Shown here: positions 9,039 through 18,850 of the stretch, in pieces
How positions within the stretch are numbered: the first letter of the stretch is position 1
How the letters are laid out: every line of letters begins with the position of its first letter
Origin: Rhipicephalus microplus
Lineage: Eukaryota; Arthropoda; Arachnida; Ixodida; Ixodidae
Length of the DNA: 64,000 nucleotides
NCBI RefSeq assembly: GCF_043290135.1
Contig: NC_134701.1
Location: 9,330,001-9,394,000 of the forward strand
Reading direction: 5' to 3'
Notes under the pieces: generated by a model
Seen by the model: only the letters and a program-made list of their open reading frames with translations
What the model was told of the DNA's origin: nothing
The model's database searches: none
Made by a program: the position numbers and the translations under genes

Positions 9039-11264
9039 GTGAAAGGATTATTCGGTGGCGTCAACCCCTCCAGCAGCCATGGTCTCCGGATTTGTAAGAT
9101 TCTCAGATCAGAGTGGAATAGACAGGCCCGCCTGTATAGAGAAGCCCTGCAACTTCAGCTTCAACAGGAGGTCAGTCCCAGTATCAAAAGACGAAGAATG
9201 AAAGAGTTCACAGCATGCATCGAGCATACCACAGACACACTGTGGGCAGGTGAACTCAGGAGGCTACGCTCTGGAATCGCGGCGAAGCAGCGCTTCAAAG
9301 GTGTTGTGCACACGTGTGGTGACGTAGTTCTTCCAGACTTCGTGCGGCGGACGTTGAGCTTAGGCCCCAAGTATGCCGTAGACAAGAAGTACACCGCACC
9401 GGATCTTCTGGCCATAGTGAGACGTGTTTCAAGCCTTGCTCCACAAGAAGACTGTAACAGGTGCGTGTCTGAAGGAGTTGATGTGCTGCAGCAAGTTAAG
9501 CCGTGCGCAAGTAGTCTTCCTTTAAGCAGGACAATTTCACATCTACGAGACAACGAACTGTGCGTGGTGCCTTCGGACAAGGAGGGAGGCTTCGCGGTCC
9601 TCAACAAAGACTTGTACCTGAAGAAAGCTGTAAGTGCGGTCACATCCGTCTTCCAAAAGTGCAGTGGTATTGACCTGGTTAAAGTCAAATCTAAGGCGAA
9701 AAAATTGTGCACGCAGCTTAACCTGTCTGAAATAGCAAAAAAGATAGAAAAAAGTGAGAAGTTGGCCCTAGAGATGTTTTTTTCGGCAAAGACACACAAA
9801 GCTGACGTGCCATTTCGTGTCATTGTTACAGAGAAGGGTTCTTGGCAAAACGCCTTAGGGATGTTTTTGCAGAAAAAGTTGAAACTTTTAGAGATTAATG
9901 ATCCCTTTCTAGTCAGGAATTCAAGGGAGGTCACTGAATTCTTCAAAGAGTATTCTAACTACACTTTGAGTGCTTTTTCCATAGATATCAAAGATTTATA
10001 TTATTCTCTCCCTCGTGACGCTTTGTATTCATGCATAGAAGAATGTGTTGATATAATGGGCCACGTAACGTTCCAGAATGCAGCTGGTGTCAGTGTTAGC
10101 AGTTTTCTTGACCTGCTAGCTACCTATCTGACCTCTACCTTTGTAGAATGGAACGGTGATGTTTATCAAAATAATGGCGTTTCAATAGGATCTTCGATTG
10201 CACCGATTCTGAGTGATTTGTTGCTTGCGAAGTTCGACAGGAACTTGAAAGAGCGGCTGAGTTGCCAGGAAGTTGTGAGAATTTTCAGGTTCGTCGACGA
10301 CTACCTGGTGGTTTTTAAGTGTGAATCTGCTAGAGTAATGGGGTTGTCATCTGATGTAATTGAAGTTTTTAGTGACTGCTTGAGTCCACTCGTACTGACC
10401 CATGAACTCCCAGTGAACAACTCGATTCGCTTCCTAGACATGAGACTTTTGTTCAGCGTGAATCACGCATGCTGGATGTATGAGCCTCGCGCTATGAAAC
10501 CGCTTTTGCCTTTTAAATCAGCGCATAGCAAATTGGTTAAGAGAGGCATAGTGAACACCTGCTTCACTAATGCCCTGGACAGATCATGTTTCCATATGAT
10601 GGAAACAAGCTTCCAAAATCAAGTTGAGCGTCTGAAAGAAGCTGGCTACCCGGATTCGCTTCTCATTTCTGTGGCAGAAACAATAAAAAAGAAGAAAAAG
10701 CCCAGAAGCAGAGAGAGCACTAATGACAGAGACAAAAGCAAACGTGACAAAGTCGCGGTAATCCCTTACAAGCACCAGCTATCTCACAAGATAAAAAAGC
10801 TCGGTCAGCGCATGGGCGTAAAGGTCGTTTTTTCGGCACCTTACAAGCTCTCTCAGCTAGCCAAAATGACATGTGTAAACAATAGGCCCAAACAAGCTTG
10901 CATTGTCAGGCATAAAACCCAGTTTGTCAGATGTGACATGAATGTAGTATATAGAATTCCGCTATCTTGTGGTGCGTGTTACATCGGGCAGACTGGGAGA
11001 TGCCTAAATGAGCGCCTGCGCGAGCACGCACGCAATGTGCGCACTGGCAATGAGGGTTTTTTAGCTCAGCACATCAGTAGGTGTGGCTGCCTTGCGCAGT
11101 TCGAAAGCACGGTCGTAATGTTCAGGCACAAAGACGATCATACCCGTATGATCGTCGAAGCGGAAAAAATGGCACGGGAACCAGAACACTGCGTCAGCAA
11201 ACCGTCGTTAGCTCTTTTAGATAAAGAGCTACGGTATCTGGCAAGTGGCGCACATGGTCCTTGA
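9039..11264 (+). CDS. Penelope-like RT / GIY-YIG endonuclease, copy 3 (longest open frame)
   Basis: The longest uninterrupted PLE frame, 741 codons when counted from GTG 9,039. Order of domains: N-terminal PLE region with LSLGPKYA near 110 and SDKEGGFAVL near 180; RT fingers KTHKADVPFRVIV near 250-265; motif A SIDIKDLYYSLP near 312; motif B GVSIGSSIAPILSDL near 385; motif C RFVDDYLVVF near 418; a Lys-rich linker near 550; GIY-YIG module from about 635 (VYRIP, CYIGQTGR, NERLREH). GTG is unlikely to be the start in a eukaryote. The frame is open upstream to 8,910 without an ATG, and the natural start is probably ATG 8,126 (MNHQLAQS), now separated by the non-LTR fragment. The first internal ATG is 9,198. 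It encodes intact catalytic motifs but probably cannot make the full protein. Confidence 0.88.
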   Translation: MKGLFGGVNPSSSHGLRICKILRSEWNRQARLYREALQLQLQQEVSPSIKRRRMKEFTACIEHTTDTLWAGELRRLRSGIAAKQRFKGVVHTCGDVVLPDFVRRTLSLGPKYAVDKKYTAPDLLAIVRRVSSLAPQEDCNRCVSEGVDVLQQVKPCASSLPLSRTISHLRDNELCVVPSDKEGGFAVLNKDLYLKKAVSAVTSVFQKCSGIDLVKVKSKAKKLCTQLNLSEIAKKIEKSEKLALEMFFSAKTHKADVPFRVIVTEKGSWQNALGMFLQKKLKLLEINDPFLVRNSREVTEFFKEYSNYTLSAFSIDIKDLYYSLPRDALYSCIEECVDIMGHVTFQNAAGVSVSSFLDLLATYLTSTFVEWNGDVYQNNGVSIGSSIAPILSDLLLAKFDRNLKERLSCQEVVRIFRFVDDYLVVFKCESARVMGLSSDVIEVFSDCLSPLVLTHELPVNNSIRFLDMRLLFSVNHACWMYEPRAMKPLLPFKSAHSKLVKRGIVNTCFTNALDRSCFHMMETSFQNQVERLKEAGYPDSLLISVAETIKKKKKPRSRESTNDRDKSKRDKVAVIPYKHQLSHKIKKLGQRMGVKVVFSAPYKLSQLAKMTCVNNRPKQACIVRHKTQFVRCDMNVVYRIPLSCGACYIGQTGRCLNERLREHARNVRTGNEGFLAQHISRCGCLAQFESTVVMFRHKDDHTRMIVEAEKMAREPEHCVSKPSLALLDKELRYLASGAHGP

Positions 11265-11505
11265 ATCTGCTTTTGTCAAACGTTCACGTTTTGTCGATTG
11301 TTAAGTGCTAAGTCATCAGTTTTTGTTGATTTTCGTGTTTTCTGTTTCTGTTTCAGTCATATATATGTGGTTTGTGAAAAATAAACCTTCAGTTGATAGT
11401 CTGCGCTTGTCCTTGTATCTTCTTGTCGTCCGTGTTTACTACCGCGCAGTTACATACGTCGATCATGAATCACCAACTCGCCCAATCGTCCACCTTGATT
11501 AGTTA
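11265..11505 (+). repeat. PLE copy 3 tail, ending at the satellite array
   Basis: The same tail as 686-925, with AATAAA at 11,380-11,385. It stops at GATTAGTTA, where the other copies continue CATTTCTAG, and the satellite begins at once. The four bases GTTA at 11,502-11,505 fit both sides. Confidence 0.8.
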
Positions 11506-11615
11506 ATCGAAAATTTGGAGTTTCGAGCTCACCCGATGGTGGTGCGGCGCTTTTTTTTCTTCGGGCTGATAGCTTTGAAGATATGTTATGATGGTGGTGA
11601 GAGTGGAGCAGGACT

Positions 11616-11689
11616 GTCTCCGTGGCGCAATTGGCTGGCGCGATCGGCTGTTAACCGAAAGGTTGGAGTTTCGATCACTCCCGGGAGTG
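11616..11689 (+). tRNA. tRNA-Asn(GTT)-like, first complete unit
   Basis: Folds as acceptor 7, D-stem GCGC/GCGC, anticodon loop CTGTTAA (anticodon GTT at 11,650-11,652), variable AGGTT, T-stem GGAGT/ACTCC fully paired. Weak points are an A-A opposition at the top of the anticodon stem, shared by nearly all units, and one mismatch plus several G-T pairs in the acceptor stem. No CCA is encoded, as in other eukaryotes. Of all units listed here this one has the best T-arm of its type, but it could still be a SINE-like derivative. Confidence 0.6.
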
Positions 11690-11906
11690 GTGTGTTGCTT
11701 TTTCTTTGCGCTGATAGCTTTGAAGATATGTTCTGATGGTGGTGAGAGTGGAGCAGGACTGTCTCCGTGGCGTAATTGGCCAGCGCGATCGGCTGTTTAT
11801 CGAAAAGTCGGAGGTTCGAGCCCGCCCGCGAGTGGTGTGTTGCTTTTTTGTTTGCGCTGACAGCTTTGAAGATATGTTCTGATGGTGGTGAGAGTGAAGC
11901 ACGACT

Positions 11907-11980
11907 CTCTCCGTGGCGCAATTGGCTAGCGCGATCGGCTGTTAACCGAAAGGTTGGAGGTTCGAGCCCACCCGGTGGTG
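11907..11980 (+). tRNA. tRNA-Asn(GTT)-like, representative of the 'GGAGG/CCACC' subfamily
   Basis: Standard 74-nt layout with anticodon GTT in CTGTTAA, D-stem GCGC/GCGC, T-stem GGAGG against CCACC (one A-A mismatch), acceptor 3' strand CGGTGGT (one T-T mismatch, two G-T pairs), discriminator G. The first base is C here instead of the usual G. A and B boxes match consensus. This form alternates through the whole array and is usually followed by GTGCGGCGC and a long T-run. Confidence 0.6.
11914..11969 (+). promoter_or_regulatory. Internal Pol III promoter (A box and B box), representative
   Basis: A box TGGCGCAATTGG at 11,914-11,925 fits TRGYNNARNNGG, and B box GGTTCGAGCCC at 11,959-11,969 fits GGTTCGANNCC. 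Spacing is that of a standard tRNA gene. Almost all units keep both boxes. The main variants are AATGGG for AATTGG in the A box and GTTTCGAG for GGTTCGAG in the B box. Confidence 0.7.
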
Positions 11981-12054
11981 GTGCGGCACTTCTTTTTCTT
12001 TGGGCTGATAGCTTTGAAGATATGCTCTGACGGTGGCGAGAGGGGAGCAAGACT

Positions 12055-12128
12055 GTCTCCGTGGCGCAATGGGCTAGCGCGATCGGCTGTTAACCGAGAG
12101 GTTGCCGTTTCGAGCCCTCCCGGGTGTG
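12055..12128 (+). tRNA. tRNA-Asn(GTT)-like, representative of the '-CGGGTGTGGTG' subfamily
   Basis: Anticodon GTT. The D-loop has AATGGGCTA. The T-arm is GCCGT against CCTCC, so it is poorly paired, and the B box is GTTTCGAGCCC, one base from consensus. The trailer is GTGTTGCTGTTTC, so this subfamily has only a T3 followed by C where its neighbours have a long T-run. It may terminate badly if transcribed. Confidence 0.5.
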
Positions 12129-12640
12129 GTGTGTTGCTGTTTCTTTGCGCTGATAGCTTTGAAGGTATGTTCTCATGGTGGTGAGAGTGGAGCAGGACTG
12201 TCTCCGTGGCGCAATTCGCTAGCACAATCGGCTGTTAACCGAAAGGTTGGAGGTTCGAGCCCACCCGGTGGTGGTGCGGCGCTTTTTTTCTTTACGCTGA
12301 TAGCTTTGAACATATGTTCTGATGGTGGTGAGAGTGGAGCAAGACTGTCTCTGTGGCGCAATGGGCTAGCGCAATCGGCTGTTAACCGAAAGGTTGGAGT
12401 TTCGAGCCCTGCCGGGAGTGGTGTGTTGCCTTTTTCTTTGCGGTAATAGCTTTGAAGATATGTTCTGATGGTGGTGAGAGTGGAGCATGACTGTCTTCGT
12501 GGCGCAATTGGCTAGCGCGATCGGCTGTTAACCGAAAGGTTGGAGGTTCAAGCCCACCTGGTGGTGGTGCGGCGCTTTTTTTTCTTAGGGGTGATAGGTC
12601 TGAAGAAATGTTCTGACGGTGGTGAGAGTGGAGCACTACT

Positions 12641-12714
12641 GTCTCCGTGGGGCAATTGGCTAGCGCGATCGGCCTTTAACCGAAAGGTTGGAGGTTCGAG
12701 CTCTCCCGGTGGTG
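12641..12714 (+). tRNA. tRNA-like unit with CCTTTAA anticodon loop
   Basis: The loop CTGTTAA is replaced by CCTTTAA. The universally conserved T33 is C, and the anticodon position reads TTT (Lys) instead of GTT. The D-arm 5' side also differs (GTGGGGCAATTGG). The T-stem GGAGG/TCTCC pairs completely. Loss of T33 argues against a working tRNA. This variant recurs through the array, generally after a linker with CTTAGGGGTGATAGCTCTGAAG. Confidence 0.5.
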
Positions 12715-12722
12715 GAGCGGCG

Positions 12723-12730
12723 TTTTTTTT
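12723..12730 (+). terminator. Pol III-type T-run terminator, representative
   Basis: Eight T residues start 9 nt after the tRNA-like domain of the unit at 12,641. Equivalent runs, mostly T5-T9, follow nearly every unit at about 9-15 nt, the normal trailer distance for a eukaryotic tRNA gene. Confidence 0.65.
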
Positions 12731-12787
12731 CTTTGGGCTGATAGCTTTGAAGATATGTTATGATTGGGGTGAGAGTGGAGCAGGACT

Positions 12788-12860
12788 GTCTCCGTGGCGC
12801 AATTGGCTAGCAGATCGGCTGTTAACCGAAAGGTTGGAGTTTAGAGCCCTGTCAGAAGTG
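12788..12860 (+). tRNA. tRNA-like unit with a deletion in the D-stem
   Basis: GCTAGCGCGATCGG is shortened to GCTAGCAGATCGG, so the 3' strand of the D-stem is GCA and cannot pair fully. Anticodon loop is CTGTTAA, and the T-loop here is TTAGAGC, an altered B box. A defective subclass that recurs at regular higher-order positions (for example near 15,441, 16,905, 18,369, 21,292 and 40,449). Confidence 0.5.
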
Positions 12861-12931
12861 GTGTGTTGCTTTTTCTTTGCGCTGATAGCTTTAAAGATAT
12901 GTTCTGATGGTGGTGAGAGTGGAGCAGGACT

Positions 12932-13003
12932 GTCTCCGTGGCGCAATTGGCTAGCGCGATCGGTTGTTAACCGAAAATTTGGAGGTTCGAGCCCTCGGGA
13001 GTG
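12932..13003 (+). tRNA. tRNA-like unit with shortened T/acceptor side (CCTCGGGAG)
   Basis: 72 nt, with CCTCGGGAG in place of CCTCCCGGGAG: two bases are missing at the T-stem/acceptor boundary. The anticodon loop is TTGTTAA (GTT kept) and the variable region AATTT. The B box is consensus. It could be transcribed but would not fold as a normal tRNA. Repeated in each higher-order copy. Confidence 0.5.
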
Positions 13004-15392
13004 GTGTTTTTCTTTTTTCATTGCGCTGATAGCTTTGAAGATATGTTCTGATGGTGATGAGAGTGGAGCAGGACTGTCTCCGTGGCGCAATTGGCTAGCG
13101 CGATCGGCTGTTAACCAAAAGGTTGGAGTATCGAGCCCTCCCGGGAGCGGTGTGTTGCTTTTTTCTTTGCGGTAATAGCTTTGAAGATATGTTCTGATGG
13201 TGGTGAGAGTGGAGCAGGACAGTCTTCGTGGCGCAATTGGCTAGCGCGATCGACTGTTAACCGAATAGTTGGAGGTTCGAGCCCAACCGGTGGTGGTGCG
13301 GCGCTTTTTTTTCTTTGAGGTGATAGCTTTGAAGATATGTTCTGATGGTGGTGAGAGTGGAGCAGGACTGTCTCCGTGGCGCAATTGGCTAGCGTGATCG
13401 GCTGTTAACCGAAAAGTTGGAGGTTCGAGCCAACCCGGTGGTGGTGCGGCGCTTTTTTTTTCTTTGGGCTGATAGCTTTGAAGATATGTTCTGATGGTAG
13501 TGAGAGTAGAGCTGGACTGTCTCCGTGGCGCGATTGGCTCGCGCGATCGGCTGTTAACCGAAAGGTTGCAGTTTCGAGCCCACCCGGTGATGGTGCGGCG
13601 CTTTTTTTTTCTTTGTGCTGATAGCTTTGAAGATATGTTCTGATGGTGGTGATAGTAGAGCAGGACCGTCTCCGTGGCGCAATTGGCTAGCGCGATTGGC
13701 TGTTAACCGAAAGGTTGGAGGTTCGAGCCCACCCGGTGGTGGTGCGGTGCTTTTTTTTCTTTGGGCTGATAGCTTTGAAGATATGTTCTGATGGTGGTGA
13801 GAGTGGAGCAGGACTGTCTCCGTGGCGCAATTGGCTAGCGCGATCGGCTGTTAAACGAAAAGTCGGAGGTTCGAGCCCACCCGGTGGTGGTGGTGCGGCG
13901 CTTTTTTTTCTTTGGGCTGATAGCTTTGAAGATATGTTCTGACGGTGGTGAGACTGTAGCAGGACTGTCTCCGTGGCGCAATGGGCTAGCGCGATCGGCT
14001 GTTAACCGAAAGGTTGGAGTTTCGAGCACTCCCGGGAGTGGTGTGTTGCTTTTTTCTTTGCGCTGATAGCTTTGAAGATATGTTCTGATGGTGGTGAGAG
14101 TGGAGCAAGACTGTCTCCGTGGCGCAATTGGCTAGCGCGATCGGCTGTTAATCGAAAATTTGGAGTTTCGAGCCCACCCGGTGGTGGTGCGGCGCTTTTT
14201 TTTCTTCGGGCTGATAGCTTTGAAGATATGTTATGATGGTGGTGAGAGTGGAGCAGGACTGTCTCCGTGGCGCAATTGGCTGGCGCGTCGGCTGTTAACC
14301 GAAAGGTTGGAGTTTCGATCACTCCCGGGAGTGGTGTGTTGCTTTTTTTTGCGCTGATAGCTTTGAAGATATGTTCTGATGGTGGTGAGAGTGGAGCAGG
14401 ACTGTCTCCGTGGCGTAATTGGCCAGCGCGATCGGCTGTTTATCGAAAAGTCGGAGGTTCGAGCCCTCCCGCGAGTGGTGTGTTGCTTTTTTCTTTATGC
14501 TGACAGCTTTGAAGATATGTTCTGATGGTGGTGAGAGTGAAGCACGACTCTCTCCGTGGCGCAATTGGCTAGCGCGATCGGCTGTTAACCGAAAGGTTGG
14601 AGGTTCGAGCCCACCCGGTGGTGGTGTGGCACTTTTTTTTCTTTGGGCTGATAGCTTTGAAGATATGTTCTGACGGTGGCGAGAGGGGAGCAAGACTGTC
14701 TCCGTGGCACAATGCGCTAGCGCGATCGGCTGTTAACCGAAAGGTTGCCGTTTCGAGCCCTCCCGGGTGTGGTGTGTTGCTGTTTCTTTGCGCTGGTAGC
14801 TTTGAAGGTATGTTCTCATGGTGGTGAGAGTGGAGCAGGACTGTCTCCGTGGCGCAATTGGCTAGCGCGATCGGCTGTTAACCGAAAGGTTGGAGGTTCG
14901 AGCGCAACCGGTGGTGGTGCGGCGCTTTTTTTTCTTTACGCTGATAGCTTTGAAGATATGTTCTGATGGTGGTGAGAGTGTAGCAAGACTGTCTCTGTGG
15001 CGCAATGGGCTAGCGCAATCGGCTGTTAACCGAAAGGTTGGAGTTTCGAGCCCTGCCGGGAGTGGTGTGTTGCCTTTTTCTTTGCGGTAATAGCTTTGAA
15101 GATATGTTCTGATGGTGGTGAGAGTGGAGCATGACTGTCTTCGTGGCGCAATTGGCTAGCGCGATCGGCTGTTAACCGAAAGGTTGGAGGTTCAAGCCCA
15201 CCTGGTGGTGGTGCGGCGCTTTTTTTTCTTAGGGGTGATAGCTCTGAAGAAATGTTCTGACGGTGGTGAGAGTGGAGCACTACTGTCTCCGTGGGGCAAT
15301 TGGCTAGCGCGATCGGCCTTTAACTGAAAGGTTGGAGGTTCGAGCTCTCCCGGTGGTGGAGCGGCGTTTTTTTTTTCTTTGGGCTGATAGCT

Positions 15393-18300
15393 TTGAAGAT
15401 ATGTTATGATGGTGGTGAGAGTCGAGCAGGACTGTCTCCGTGGCGCAATTGGCTAGCAGATCGGCTGTTAACCGAAAGGTTGGAGTTTAGAGCCCTGTCG
15501 GAAGTGGTGTGTTGCTTTTTCTTTGCGCTGATAGCTTTAAAGATATGTTCTGATGGTGGTGAGAGTGGAGCAGGACTGTCTCCGTGGCGCAATTGGCTAG
15601 CGCGATCGGTTGTTAACCGAAAATTTGGAGGTTCGAGCCCTCGGGAGTGGTGTGTTTCTTTTTTCATTGCGCTGATAGCTTTGAAGATATGTTCTGATGG
15701 TGGTGAGAGTGGAGCAAGACTGTCTCCGTGGCGCAATGGGCTAGCGTGATCGGCTGTTAACCGAAAGGTTGGCGTTTCGATCCCCTGGGAGTGGTGTGGT
15801 ACTTTTTCCTTTGCGCTGATAGCTTTGAAGATATGTTCTGATGGTGGTGAGAGTGGAGCAGGACTGTCTCCGTGGCGCAATTGGCTAGCGTGATCGGCTG
15901 TTAACCGAAAGGTCGGAGGTTCGAGCCCACCCGGTGGTGGTGCGGCGCTTCTTTTTCTTTGCACTGATAGCTTTGAAGATATGTTCTGATGGTGCTGAGT
16001 GTGGAGCAAGACTGCCTCCGTGGCGCAATGGGCTAGCGCGATCGGCTGTTAACCAAAAGGTTGGAGTTTCGAGCCCTCCCGGGAGCGGTGTGTTGCTTTT
16101 TTCTTTGCGGTAATAGCTTTGAAGATATGTTCTGATGGTGGTCAGAGTGGAGCAGGACTGTCTTCGTGGCGCAATTGGCTAGCGCGATCGGCTGTTAACC
16201 GAATAGTTGGAGGTTCGAGCCCACTCGGTGGTGGTGCGGCGCTTTTTTTCCTTTGGGCGGATAGCTCTGAAGAAGTGTTCTGATGGTGGTGAGAGTGAAG
16301 CACGACTGTCTCCGTGGCGCAATTGGCTAGCGCGATCGGCTGTTAACCGAAAGGTTGGAGGTTCGAGCCCACCCGGTGGTGGTGCGGCACTTTTTTTTCT
16401 TTGGGCTGATAGCTTTGAAGATATGTTTTGACGGTGGCGAGAGGGGAGCAAGACTGTCTCCGTGGCGCAATGGGCTAGCGCGATCGGCTGTTAAAAGAAA
16501 GGTTGCAGTTTCGAGCCCTCCCGGGTGTGGTGTATTGCTGTTTCTTTGCGCTGATAGCTTTGAAGGTATGTTCTCATGGTGGTGAGAGTGTAGCAGGACT
16601 GTCTCCGTGGCGCAATTGGCTAGCGCGATCGGCTGTTACCCGAAAGGTTGGAGGTTCAAGCCCACCTGGTGGTGGTGCGGCGCTTTTTTTTCTTAGGGGT
16701 GATAGCTCTGAAGAAATGTTCTGACGGTGGTGAGAGTGGAGCACTACTGTCTCCGTGGGGCAATTGGCTAGCGCGATCGGCCTTTAACCGAAAGGTTGGA
16801 GGTTCGAGCTCTCCCGGTGGTGGAGCGGCGCTTTTTTTTTCTTTGGGCTGATAGCTTTGAAGATATGTTATGATGGTGGTGAGAGTGGAGCAGGACTGTC
16901 TCCGTGGCGCAATTGGCTAGCAGATCGGCTGTTAACCGAAAGGTTGGAGTTTCGAGCCCTGCCGGAAGTGGTGTGTTGCTTTTTCTTTGTGCTGATAGCT
17001 TTAAAGATATGTTCTGATGGTGGTGAGAGTGGAGCAGGACTGTCTCCGTGGCGCAATTGGCTAGCGCGATCGGTTGTTAACCGAAAATTTGGAGGTTCGA
17101 GCCCTCGGGAGTGGTGTGTTTCTTTTTTCTTTGCGCTGATAGCTTTGAAGATATGTTCTGATGGTGGTGAGAGTGGAGCAAGCCTGTCTCCGTGGCGCAA
17201 TGGGCTAGCGCGATTGGCTGTTAACCGAAAGGTTGGCGTTTCGAGCCCCTGGGAGTGGTGTGTTGCTTTTTTCTTTGCGCTGATAGCTTTGAAGATATGT
17301 TCTGATGGTGGTGAGAGTGGAGCAGGACTGTCTCCGTGGCGCAATTGGCTAGCGTGATCGGCTGTCAACCGAAAGGTCGGAGGTTCGAGCCCACCCGGTG
17401 GTGGTGCGGCGCTTCTTTTTCTTTGCACTGATAGCTTTGAAGATATGTTCTGATGGTGCTGAGTGTGGAGCAAGACTGCCTCCGTGGCGCAATGGGCTAG
17501 CGCGATCGGCTGTTAACCAAAAGGTTGGAGTTTCGAGCCCTCCCGGGAGCGGTGTGTTGCTTTTTTCTTTGCGGTAATAGCTTTGAAGATATGTTCTGAT
17601 GGTGGTGAGAGTGGAGCAGGACTGTCTTCGTGGCGCAATTGGCTAGCGCGATCGGCTGTTAACCGAATAGTTGGAGGTTCGAGCCCACTCGGTGGTGGTG
17701 CGGCGCTTTTTTTCCTTTGGGCGGATAGCTCTGAAGAAGTGTTCTGATGGTGGTGAGAGTGAAGCATGACTGTCTCCGTGGCGCAATTGGCTAGCGCGAT
17801 CGGCTGTTAACCGAAAGGTTGGAGGTTCGAGCCCACCCGGTGGTTGTGCGGCACTTTTTTTTCTTTGGGCTGATAGCTTTGAAGATATGTTTTAACGGTG
17901 GCGAGAGGGGAGCAAGACTGTCTCCGTGGCGCAATGGGCTAGCGCGATCGGCTGTTAAAAGAAAGGTTGCAGTTTCGAGCCCTCCCGGGTGTGGTGTGTT
18001 GCTGTTTCTTTGCGCTGATAGCTTTGAAGGTATGTTCTCATGGTGGTGAGAGTGTAGCAGGACTGTCTCCGTGGCGCAATTGGCTAGCGCGATCGGCTGT
18101 TACCCGAAAGGTTGGAGGTTCAAGCACACCTGGTGGTGGTGCGGCGCTTTTTTTTCTTAGGGGTGATAGCTCTGAAGAAATGTTCTGACGGTGGTGAGAG
18201 TGGAGCACTACTGTCTCCGTGGGGCAATTGGCTAGCGCGATCGGCCTTTAACCGAAAGGTTGGAGGTTCGAGCTCTCCCGGTGGTGGAGCGGCGCTTTTT

Positions 18301-18850
18301 TTTTCTTTGGGCTGATAGCTTTGAAGATATGTTATGATGGTGGTGAGAGTGGAGCAGGACTGTCTCCGTGGCGCAATTGGCTAGCAGATCGGCTGTTAAC
18401 CGAAAGGTTGGAGTTTCGAGCCCTGCCGGAAGTGGTGTGTTGCTTTTTCTTTGTGCTGATAGCTTTAAAGATACGTTCTGATGGTGGTGAGAGTGGAGCA
18501 GGACTGTCTCCGTGGCGCAATGGGCTAGCGCGATCGGTTGTTAACCGAAAATTTGGAGGTTCGAGCCCTCGGGAGTGGTGTGTTTCTTTTTTCATTGCGC
18601 TGATAGCTTTGAAGATATGTTCTGATGGTGGTGAGAGTGGAGCAAGACTGTCTCCGTGGCGCAATGGGCTAGCGCGATCGGCTGTTAACCGAAAGGTTGG
18701 CGTTTCGAGCCCCTGGGAGTGGTGTGTTGCTTTTTTCTTTGCGCTGATAGCTTTGAAGATATGTTCTGATGGTGGTGAGAGTGGAGCAGGACTGTCTCCG
18801 TGGCGCAATTGGCTAGCGTGATCGGCTGTTAACCGAAAGGTCGGAGGTTC
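15393..18850 (+). repeat. 1,464-bp higher-order repeat (10 units), more than two copies
   Basis: Matching positions 15,393, 16,857 and 18,321 mark successive starts of the same order of unit variants (D-stem deletion unit, CCTCGGGAG unit, GCGTTTCGAG unit, and so on). The offset of 1,464 bp equals ten units of 146.4 bp. The third copy is partial. Confidence 0.78.

Larger units (their letters stand above)
11507..15690 (+). repeat. 2.64-kb higher-order duplication (about 18 units)
   Basis: Segment 11,507 to about 13,040 is repeated at about 14,150-15,690 with an offset of 2,643-2,646 bp, including rare markers such as the TTAATCGAAAATTTGG unit and the ATTGGCCAG unit. The two copies differ by scattered substitutions and small indels, more than later duplications do, so this is one of the older events. 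Confidence 0.75.

Noticed and set aside
1..11505. Telomere-type (endonuclease-lacking) PLE such as Athena or Coprina
   Set aside because: The GIY-YIG module is complete in all three copies and no telomeric repeats are seen.
11560..11600. Hammerhead ribozyme core in the array linker (GCTGATAGC...GAAG, TCTGATGG)
   Set aside because: The invariant CUGANGA and GAAA cores are not met (CTGATAG, CTGATGG), and no flanking stems were found.
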